Below, in pieces: positions 36,894-46,200 of a DNA stretch of 64,000 nucleotides; the first letter of the stretch is position 1; each line of letters opens with the position of its first letter. The position numbers were made by a program, and so were the translations under genes. Location of the stretch: the NCBI GenBank assembly GCA_963169655.1, contig CAUJCM010000003.1, positions 127,465 to 191,464 on the forward strand, given 5' to 3'. The notes below the pieces were generated by a model that worked only from the letters and a program-made list of their open reading frames with translations, was not told the DNA's origin and searched no databases. This stretch comes from Patescibacteria group bacterium. GTDB lineage: Bacteria; Patescibacteriota; Gracilibacteria; UBA1369.

Positions 36894-37799
36894 TTATGAT
36901 TTTAATAAGCTTAAATAAAGTTGTTCTAAGCGATTATTCTTAGGTTTTATATCCAATACAGCTACATTTTTTTTATTTAATTCTAAAATAAATTCACTAA
37001 TATTGATTTGGTTTTCTATTGTTACCTCGATAGTATTATCGTCACACTTAATCACTCCATTCCCAAAAAAATCTTGTAAATTCTTAATATTATTAACAGT
37101 TAAAATATAAGTCTGGCTATCCATATGTTGTAATAACTCTTTAATAGATCCATTTTTTACAATAACTCCCTTTTTTAATATGGCTATATTTTTACAAAGT
37201 TGCTCAGCTTCTTCCAAATAATGTGTAGTTAGCAAAATAGTAGTTCCAGAATTATTTAATTCAACTAAATAATCCCACATTTCATGTCTAAGTTCGATGT
37301 CCACACCAGCTGTTGGTTCATCTAAAATCAAAAGTTGAGGTTTATGCATCAAAGCTCTGGCAATCATTAATCTCCTTTTCATCCCTCCAGAAAGAGTCAT
37401 AGCCGGTTGATTATGCTTATCCCAAAGCCCCAATTTATTCAAAATTTCTTCTGCTCGAATTTCAGCATCTTTTCTTTCTACACCAAAATACCCTGCATAA
37501 GTACATAAAATATCTATAACTTTTTCAAATACACTAAAGTTAAATTCTTGAGGAACAAGCCCAACCATTCTTTTTGAATTTTCACTATCTTTAGTAATGT
37601 CAAAGTCAAAAATTTTTGCTTCACCACTACTTTTACTAACTAAACCAGTTAATATATTGATTAAAGTACTTTTTCCAGCGCCATTAGCACCTAGTAAAGC
37701 AAAAAAATCCCCCTGTTTTATTGTCAAATTAACCTCATTCAAAGCTTTAGCTCCACTTTGATAGACTTTTGTTAGATTTTTAATTTCAATTGCATTCAT
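36894..37799 (-). CDS. ABC transporter ATP-binding protein (YadG/DrrA type)
   Basis: 301 residues. Walker A GANGAGKSTL, the Q-loop VGLVPQEFNFSVFEKV, ABC signature LSGGMKRRLMIARAL, Walker B LLILDEPTAGVD and the H-loop LLTTHYLEEAEQL are all intact. The C-terminal 80 residues form the regulatory tail common in this subfamily. It drives the ABC-2 permease encoded next. One base separates it from the GST-like gene upstream, so all belong to one transcript. Confidence 0.95.
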   Translation of the reverse strand: MNAIEIKNLTKVYQSGAKALNEVNLTIKQGDFFALLGANGAGKSTLINILTGLVSKSSGEAKIFDFDITKDSENSKRMVGLVPQEFNFSVFEKVIDILCTYAGYFGVERKDAEIRAEEILNKLGLWDKHNQPAMTLSGGMKRRLMIARALMHKPQLLILDEPTAGVDIELRHEMWDYLVELNNSGTTILLTTHYLEEAEQLCKNIAILKKGVIVKNGSIKELLQHMDSQTYILTVNNIKNLQDFFGNGVIKCDDNTIEVTIENQINISEFILELNKKNVAVLDIKPKNNRLEQLYLSLLKS

Positions 37800-37800
37800 T

Positions 37801-38400
37801 TTATTCTCTTACTGCTTTTAAATATGAAGGTCTGCTAGTAATTAATTCTAGCCATTTTGCAGTAGTAGGGTATTTTGCCCAATCTAATTCAGAGTATTTA
37901 GCATAAGACATTGTCACCCCAACATTAATATCCGCGACAGTAAATTTATCACCTAAAATAAATTTTTTACCAATTAAGTGATTTTCTAATATATCTAAAT
38001 ATACTTCTAATTTTTCTTTTGCCACTTTTAAATTTTCATCATTTTTTTCTCTAATGCCAAGTGCTTGATATAAACCTTCTTCGAAATATCTTTGTAGGTT
38101 TAAATAAGCCCAAAGTGACCATTTCCACGCCTCAGCCTTTTTAGCAGGAGTATCTCCAAGAATTTCAGGCTTAAATTTCATACCAATATACTCATTTATT
38201 GCCATTGATTCAGTCAAAACAAAATCTCCATCCATTAAAACAGGGATTTGTCCTGTTGGATTTAGCTTTAAAAACTCACTTTTTCTATTTTCTCTTTCCT
38301 TTAAGTTAATAGGATTTAATTCGTATGGAACCTCTAATTCATTCAAAAGCCAGTTATTTCTTAATGTAGATCCTAATTTACTGCCAAAAATTTTAATCAT
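37801..38400 (-). CDS. Glutathione S-transferase family protein
   Basis: 199 residues with the GST layout: thioredoxin-like N-domain (KIFGSKLGSTLRNNWLLNEL, PTGQIPVLMDGDFVLTESMA with the cis-Pro and the E-S glutathione-binding pair) and helical C-domain (ILGDKFTVADINVGVTMSY with the capping T-x-x-D motif). It probably binds glutathione or another thiol for conjugation, reduction or stress signalling. A GST is unexpected in a reduced genome, and no thiol-synthesis gene is in this window. Encoded two bases from both neighbours in the four-gene operon. Confidence 0.9.
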   Translation of the reverse strand: MIKIFGSKLGSTLRNNWLLNELEVPYELNPINLKERENRKSEFLKLNPTGQIPVLMDGDFVLTESMAINEYIGMKFKPEILGDTPAKKAEAWKWSLWAYLNLQRYFEEGLYQALGIREKNDENLKVAKEKLEVYLDILENHLIGKKFILGDKFTVADINVGVTMSYAKYSELDWAKYPTTAKWLELITSRPSYLKAVRE

Positions 38401-38401
38401 T

Positions 38402-38908
38402 TTAATAAATATTAAATTCTAAATCATAAACTTTTAAGATCTTTTTCAATAATAAAGGTAATTCTTCTAATGAGCTTATGCTACTTTCAGCAAATTCCAA
38501 GTTTAACTCTTTAATGGTCTGATTGTAGTATAATTCCAGATGCTTTACTAGATGAATAATATCTTTTGTATCTTGACATAAATCACTTAAAATTCTAGCA
38601 GATATTTGTAAAAAAACTTCATTATTGCCGAATGAATTATTTTTTATACATTGTTGTAATAAAGTTTTTCTAAATAGATTTAAACTTTCAACTGGTACAC
38701 CTGACAAAAATAAAATTTGCTCCATTATTTTTAAGTCAGTATCATGAAAAATATTAAATATTTCTTCATACACATCTTCTCTGTTGTTAATTACAATTGA
38801 ATCATTTCTGTTTTTCTTAATTCTTTCTTCTCTCCAGTATTTTATAGTTTCTTTAAGTGAGGCAAAACCTTGATCATCTTTATTTCTAATAGTATATTTT
38901 GAGCTCAT
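38402..38908 (-). CDS. Hypothetical helical protein, first gene of the ABC/GST operon
   Basis: 168 residues; no family recognised. Charged and mainly helical, with RNKDDQGFASLKETIKYWRE at the start, a central IMEQILFLSGVPVESLNLFR and leucine-rich C-terminus (ISSLEELPLLLKKIL). There is no signal peptide or membrane segment. It is the first of four tightly packed genes; whether it works with the GST or the ABC transporter is not known. Confidence 0.6.
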   Translation of the reverse strand: MSSKYTIRNKDDQGFASLKETIKYWREERIKKNRNDSIVINNREDVYEEIFNIFHDTDLKIMEQILFLSGVPVESLNLFRKTLLQQCIKNNSFGNNEVFLQISARILSDLCQDTKDIIHLVKHLELYYNQTIKELNLEFAESSISSLEELPLLLKKILKVYDLEFNIY

Positions 38909-39120
38909 AAATAGTAGAGTTAATATGATATTTCAATTAGAATTTTTTGAGCTTAATTTATAGTTTTTTATTGTTTTTAAGTCAAATAAATTGATTTCAT
39001 CTAACTTTAACAATAAAATTATCAAAAAAATTTGACAATTTAGCAAGATTGTTATAAATTCAGATCAGCTGTCAAAATTTTGAAAGCCTTCCCATTTTAA
39101 AGTAGAAATTTTTTGAACTT

Positions 39121-39129
39121 TGCTATAAT
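39121..39129 (+). promoter_or_regulatory. Extended -10 promoter
   Basis: TGCTATAAT, 23 bases before the ATG at 39153. A TTGACA and TATAAA pair (39032-39058, 15-base spacing) further upstream may be a second promoter. Confidence 0.6.
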
Positions 39130-39152
39130 GTAAAAGCTAAATTTGGTTAATT

Positions 39153-39497
39153 ATGGCAGAAGACAATAAAATTGATTTACAAAATCAAGTAAAAAAAGAA
39201 TTAGAAGAATCGCTAATTATTGAAGATTCAGAAAGACAGTTTTGGTTGCAGAATCTTTTAGTTTTACCTGAACAAACACTAAAAGATTTATTGCAAATTT
39301 TAAAACCCAAAAATGAAGCTATTAATGAAATGATTGAAACTGCTTTAAGTCAGGATCAAAATCAAGAACATTTAAAAGCTTTGAGGCAAGATATTTCAAA
39401 AATAAAGGCTGAAGCTTTTAAAATTGAAGAGAAGGGAGCATCTTCACAAGAAGAAACTGTTCAAGCAAAGTTGTTAGAAGAACTAGAAAACCTTTGA
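39153..39497 (+). CDS. Small acidic helical protein
   Basis: 114 residues; no family recognised. Two or three amphipathic helices, with RQFWLQNLLVLPEQTLKDLLQILKP as the most conserved-looking part and an acidic tail. It has no signal peptide. It is the only gene in the window that stops with TGA (39495-39497). It converges with the gene at 39483, overlapping by 15 bases. Its helical style resembles the small proteins at 47889 and 49147, but clear homology is not shown. Confidence 0.6.
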   Translation: MAEDNKIDLQNQVKKELEESLIIEDSERQFWLQNLLVLPEQTLKDLLQILKPKNEAINEMIETALSQDQNQEHLKALRQDISKIKAEAFKIEEKGASSQEETVQAKLLEELENL

Positions 39498-40061
39498 GTT
39501 TTTGTCTTCGAAATATTCTTTATATTGATTATCGCATTCTACTAAGATATTTTTTATCCTTTGTAATTCTTTAATATTTTTACTGCTATCATAGTCTGAA
39601 AGCACTAAATCCATAGTAGAGTCCATTGTATATCCATTGTTAATCATTCCAAAAGGCAATTCTTGATGTCTAAGTAAGAAAGTATAAATCTTGTCATACA
39701 TTAAATCTTCATTTGGTAATTCAATTTTTAAATTCATAATTATATCTTTCTGATAATGAGAAAGCTCTTTATAAATATCTGGGTAATTATCTATTGCTAA
39801 AACTATAAGCTTACCAATAATTTTTTTATAATATTTAAAATAAAAATTTTCCCTGGTTAAACTATCTATTTGATCAAAAATATCTAATAAACTTTCAATA
39901 TCTCTATCTAAAATCTGATAAGATGATTTGGGTATAAATTGGTCACTAGGTTTGTCGAGGGCTTTTAGCCAAACCATTGCACCAGGATCATCTTTAAAAA
40001 GTTCTTTAAATTCTTTTTTCCAATCCATCTCTAAATTTTCATTATTTTCTACTAATTTCAT
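39483..40061 (-). CDS. Hypothetical acidic protein
   Basis: 192 residues; no family recognised. Largely helical with Asp/Glu-rich text (LFKDDPGAMVWLKALDKPSD, LSDYDSSKNIKELQRIKNIL). A TGATATAAT box sits upstream on the minus strand (40083-40091). It converges on the gene at 39153, overlapping by 15 bases. The ORF length, promoter and codon use support a real gene; the function is unknown. Confidence 0.6.
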   Translation of the reverse strand: MKLVENNENLEMDWKKEFKELFKDDPGAMVWLKALDKPSDQFIPKSSYQILDRDIESLLDIFDQIDSLTRENFYFKYYKKIIGKLIVLAIDNYPDIYKELSHYQKDIIMNLKIELPNEDLMYDKIYTFLLRHQELPFGMINNGYTMDSTMDLVLSDYDSSKNIKELQRIKNILVECDNQYKEYFEDKNSKVF

Positions 40062-40082
40062 AAACTTTATTTAAACCTTTTA

Positions 40083-40091
40083 ATTATATCA
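40083..40091 (-). promoter_or_regulatory. Extended -10 promoter of the gene at 39483-40061
   Basis: TGATATAAT on the minus strand, about 22 bases before the ATG. It is divergent from the promoter at 40221. Confidence 0.6.
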
Positions 40092-40220
40092 AAAATCTCT
40101 TAATTACTCAATTTTTAAGAAAGAGTCTTTCAAATTAATAGACCAATAAAATATATCTATAAATAGTCAATATGTATTAAGAGGTTTTTGGCCTATCTAA
40201 GTGAAAAAATAGCCTTTTTA

Positions 40221-40229
40221 TGATACAAT
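40221..40229 (+). promoter_or_regulatory. Extended -10 promoter of the giant gene
   Basis: TGATACAAT, 28 bases before the TTG start codon; one mismatch to the recurrent TGNTATAAT. Confidence 0.55.
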
Positions 40230-40257
40230 TAATAGATTACTTTATGTTTTATTTCCT

Positions 40258-43200
40258 TTGGCTCCAGACAATCAACAATTAGATTTTGGAAATATAGAAT
40301 CAGGTCAAAAAAGACTAGAAGGTGTTGCTAAAAGTGCTGAATCACCTCAACAGCTTAAAGCGAAATTAGCTGAATACAGAAAAACCTATATTACGGAAGT
40401 AAATACTCAAAAAAGAGAATTAACTGGGTTTTCTTCAACGTTTAAGCATCTTGATGCTCAAAATTATATCAATACTTCAGTAAATCAATTAGGAAATAAA
40501 GTTGTTAGTATTGCGAGTGAGGGTGAAAAACTACAAAAGACACAAGATAAACCAAATTTTCAATCACTTGATAGTTTAAAATCTTCTTTGAGTACTGAAC
40601 TTAGTCAAGAAAGAAGTAATTTTAGCATATTTTTAAAAATTCATTCCATTGAAGGTGAATGGAAAAAATTAGCCAATCAAAATGACTTAATTTCTCAAAA
40701 TAATTCACTAGCTAATTTAGATAAGAATTTACTAGACAAACAGACTTTATCAACAGACCTGTCAAATCAATTAACAGCTTTATCTCAATTACCTGATAAT
40801 GCTCTTTATAAGCAATATAAAGAACAAGTTAAACTAAGTTTAGAAGGTCAAAAAAGAATGGTAGATGAAGATATTGCACAAGGGAAACAATTACAAGCAA
40901 TTCGCATAGAATCCAAAAAAGAAGAGGACTCTTTAATTAAATTACAAAAAGATATTGCCGGCCTTAAGCCTCCTTTATCATCTACTCAAAAAGATGAATA
41001 TTTTAAAATCTTAAATCAGCATACGGTAAACTTAAATTCAATAAATAAAAGTATTGAAGGTCTGCAAACTAAAGCTACTGGAATGATTTTAGGTTTAATT
41101 GATTCGGCTCATCAAGAATATTATCAAAAACTCGATTCTACTATCAAGGATTTATATGATCAAACAAACAAATTGTCTGGTTCAGAACAAGACAAACCAA
41201 ATAATGAATTAGCTGAAGCTCAATTAAATGTAAATAAATTTAATCAAGAATTAAAAACTACTCAAGATGGACTCGATAAATTAGATAAAGAGTTAGAAGA
41301 AATTAAGAAGGATCCACAAAAATTGTTAGATAGAACAAATCTTCAAGAGTTTGAAGGTAAGGTCCAAATATTAATTAAAAATCTAGAATCTAATTATAAA
41401 AATTTCAAAATTTCTGATTATATTTTAAGTAAAAATGAAGATATTATAGCTTTAGTAAGAAATATTTATAACACTGAATATCCTTTAATAATTAAAAAAG
41501 CCAATGATTTAATTTCCAGAAATAAAGATAGAGAAAATCAAATAAAAGTTGCTGAAAGTAAAGCTCTAAATGAAGGATTAGAAGAAACATTACCCAAATT
41601 AGCAGAACAGTGGAAACAAATAGACTCAACAGCAAAACCATTTTTACAAAACCCAAAAAATCTTGATGTCAATTCTCCTGAATTAAAACAGTTTTTAGAA
41701 GGTGAAAGTAATTTATTTAAAAATTTAGTCCAATTTGAAACTGTAATTAATAATCTAAGTGGCCCACTTCAAAATTATTTTATTGATGAAAAATACATCA
41801 AAGCACTACATTCATATTCTTCTAATATTAAAAATTATTTAGATAAAATTACTAATAATAGAGTTTATAGGGATTCTGTTAAATTATCTGCAAATGAAGA
41901 AGATTATACTTTAGTAATTTCTCAGCCAACTGAAAAATATGTAAAAGATCCCACTGATCCAAAGGGTAGAATTTTAGAAAGAACAGAAGGAGAATCTAAA
42001 GTTTATAAATTTAATGAATATATTTATTTTATTGATCCAAGTGACCCATTATATAAAACCTCTAATGGAGGAAAAGGATGGAATTTCAAAAAATATGATT
42101 TACCTGAAGATGTTAGAAAAGCTTTTTCATTGAAAGCAGATAATTTACTCAGATCTACAAGAGAAGAAGTAGAGTCAAAATCTAAGATTGAGAAAAAAAA
42201 TATTTTAAGTAAAGAAGCAGAGTTAAAACAATTACAAGAAGAATTAGGTCAAAATGCTGAAAATTATTTTAAAGCTCAAGAACAACTGCAAAAAGGCAAT
42301 ATTCCAGAAGCAATTACTTTATATCAAAATTATCTCAATATAGCAAAAAACCTTCCTGAAACAGAACTTCAAAAACATCAAAATTTAATTTTTGATGCTC
42401 AAAATCAAATTGAAATTTTAACAAATACTCAGCTTTTTTATGATGCATTAAAATTAATGTCTGAAGAAAAAACAGAACAGGCAATTGCAAAGTTAAGAGC
42501 TTTTATTGTTGGTATGGATAGTAAAAATGATGCAAATTTAAAAATTAAATATAGAGATCAATATGAAGTGGCAGTTGAAATATTGCGTAATTATAACACT
42601 GCAAAAGTTGATATTTTAGAAGATTTATCAACCGATTTAAAATATGCTGAGGTCATTAGCATAGCCAAAGGCCTTCCATCCAATAAAAATCTAGAAGAAA
42701 CGCTAAAAAAGATTGAAGCAAATAGCCAGGCAATTGCAAGAGGTCTAAATCCACCTTTTCCTCCTAATCAAGTGAATTTAAATTCAGAAACCAGAAGATT
42801 ATTATTACCATATTTACCTAACAATATTCTAACAGAGGCTGAGAAAAAAGACTTACAAGATGGGCGTGGAGGGTTACAAGGAGAAGCCATAACTTCTTTA
42901 AATGCAGAAATTCAAAAATTAAGAGATAGAATAAATAATGGTGAGCCATTAGACTTTCAAACTGAAATAAATATTTTAAGAAAAAAATTTAAAAAGTATG
43001 GCGATTTAGATAAAAATTTAATCACTGCACCAAGATTTAGAAATAAAGATGGTGAAGAAAGGGTATTTACAGTATCTGAACATCTTTTTGACTTATTCGA
43101 TGAAATTGATAGTCCCGATAGAAATAAAAGAGAAGTAGGATATACCAAAATTGCGGGATTTTTTAAAGATAGAGCATTAGGTATGAAATATACTCAAAAA

Positions 43201-46200
43201 TATTTAAATAAAGCTCTTTTTTATAGATACCAAGATTTTGAAGAAAGTGAAATACCTAAAGGAGCATTAAGAAAAGAAGTTGAGCGAAAAATGAATCAAG
43301 ATCCAGCCATTGTTAAAGATATACAAGAAGGAGCTCTCCAATATTATCATCGTTTTGCAGAAGAAAATAATAGATCTGCCAAATCTCCTGAAGATCAAAT
43401 ACCAATAAATCCTCCCGATAGTCTTTTATTACAACAATTTCAAAAACAATTTTTTGCTCAAAGATCAAGAGTTCAATATGAAAGAGAAATAAGACATAAG
43501 CTTACACAACAAGGACAAGCAACAGAAAATTCAGCATTAGCTATGTACAATTGGAGCCTTCCTTATAATGAACAAGGTGGGCGTTGGTATAAACCATGGA
43601 GTTGGTCTGATTATACAGAAGATGATTGGAATGAATTTAAAAAAGAATCAGCACAATTTGCAGTAGAAACTATTGCTTTATTGCCAATAGGTATGGTTGC
43701 TGGCACCGCAGGCAAAGTAGCTTTCCGTGGAGCTACACGTCTATTAATACGTGAAGGTTTATCAGAAGCAGCATCGCAAGCTTTAGAGAAAGGAGGTTTA
43801 TGGGCTTTAAGATCAGAAAAAGCTTTATGGGAAGCATTATCTCCAGCTGTAAAAAGGAAGTTATATGTAAGTTTTGGAGCAGGTTTAGCTGGTGAAGCTA
43901 CTGCTATGAGTTTATTAAGTGCTACTTGGGATTCTCTAAATTCAGGACAATCCTCAGAATTATTTCAAGCCATCGATGATAAAAATTTAAAAAAATTAAG
44001 TCTTTCATTATTAGAATCAATGGCAAAGGTAGGTGCATATAGGGCAGTCGGCTTAGCACAAGGAGCCTATTTACAAAGAATTGGAGGAGCAAGTATAGCT
44101 AGTAAGACCGCAAGGGTTGTGGGGGGAGAATTGATAAGTGGTACATTAGGTACAGGGGTAGAAGCTGTATCTTTGGTATTAAAAGGAGAAGGAGATAAAA
44201 TAGATTTTAATTTTTGGGCTAGAAGTATTATTCAAAATGCTCTCCAATCAGGCGGTGTGCATTTGGTCCAGAGTAATATTTTAAGTAGTTATAGAAGTAA
44301 TAGAACTTCTAAAAAAATAAATGAAGCCCATTTCAATGAAGCTGGGTTTAAAGAGCCAAGTGATATTGTTTCAGTAGCTGAAGGAAAACTTTTTGGAAGG
44401 AATGGTAAAACTATTGAATTTAATAGTGCAGAACTAATTCCTAAACCATTAAAGAAAAAATATGAAGCTATGAGGAGGGAACAAATAAGAACCGAACATT
44501 CATTATTAACAGAAGCTCAACAATTATTAATACAACAAAGAAGGTTACAACCACACCAAAATACTGAAAAAGTAAAAATTGAAGAGAGATTAACTCAAAT
44601 TAGTGAAAGATTAAAAATAGATCAAAGGAGATTGCCAGAGTTAATAGCTAAACAAAAACCTTTTATAGAAGCACATATTGACCTTGATACCAGCAGATCT
44701 AATCTTTATCAAGAGAGCAAAATAGTTTCTAGACATAGAGTTAATGAAAAAGGGGAGGTAATAACTGAAAATGTTAACTTATTTAAATTATATGAAAGTA
44801 AAACTTCAGCATACTCTAGTGAAAAAATATTAAATTTAACTCATGAGCAATTAGTTAAGGAAGGTGGTAGTCGCATAATAAAAATTGGAGGGGATGAACT
44901 AGTTGTCTATCATGCTGGTCCAAATGGGACTATTCAAAAATTATTTATTGATATTAGTAATATGGGGCCTACTAATTCTACAGCTACAAGGATAGATGGA
45001 AGTAGAGTTAATTTAGTAGACATTTATTTATTTAAAATTAGTGAAAAGATTAATGTGCTTTCAAAGAAATATCAGGGGCAAAAGATAAATCCAGCAGAGT
45101 TCAATCGACAGATTTCTGAAACTGTTCAAGAGCTTTTTGGTAGTCCAAAGAAACCATTAAGTGAAGCAGAATTTTCAAAATTACAAAGAGAATGGAATTT
45201 AGAAGGTAGCTATAATCAATATCTCGACGATATGTCTAGTATGCAAATGTTAGCTAGTTTTAGAGCAGATACGAGATATTTAGATTCATCTTATGAACCT
45301 TTAAGAGGAGAAATTCCATTTGAAAAACATATTATTCAAGAAATTGAGAGTATATCAGGTATGCCAGCTGATAAATTAATTGATTTATTAAAATCAAATG
45401 AGACAGGAGTCATTCAGATCCTAGAAGATCTATTACCAAAAACAAATAAAATTACCCATCAAAAAGTTAAAACCATATTTGAAGAAATAACATCTCAAGA
45501 CATTTTAACAAGTTCTCAAAGTTCCCATCAATTAATGCTTTTATATAGTGTTTTAGCTCGATCTAATACTAATATCTTAGATAGGATTCCGGCATTACAA
45601 GCCCTTTCTTCAAACCTAAAAGCTAATAGGTCACAAATAGTTGGAGATCCACCACATCTAAGAGTAGAAAGTCCAAGATTAATGGATGCAAAAGTTGTAT
45701 CAATAGATTTACCAGCGGAATTTCTTAGCGCTTTACATCAATTAGCATTAACTGATCCAAAGCAAGCTCAAGCTTTATTAACTGCAGCAAGAACATTATC
45801 AGAAAAATCTTTATCAGCATTAAAATATAGTAAAGATCCTTCAAAATTTGTTGAATTTAATATTTATGATCATATCGAAATTACATCAGATGGACAAATT
45901 CATATTAAAGAAGGAAGTACAGAATTTAAAGAAATATTTGATAGAAGTGTAAAAGATCCAAAAGTTAGTCAAATTAATGAAATAGAATCAAAAATTACTG
46001 ATCTTCAAGCTCAATTAGATAGTCTTCAAACTAAACTAGTACAAGGTAAAATAAGTGTAGATAAATTTAATAAGGAGGCTACTCAAATTCGTACAGATAT
46101 TCATGAATTAACATCACAATTATATGCAGATCCAGATACTGGAGCCTTTAGTGCAAGATATTTAGATAGCGATTCTGATACATTTTATGGTTTTGACCAT

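Noticed and set aside
39153..39560. UGA read as glycine in this genome
   Set aside because: Very long genes lack in-frame TGA, RF2 is present with its SPF motif, and reading through 39497 gives an unlikely hydrophobic tail.
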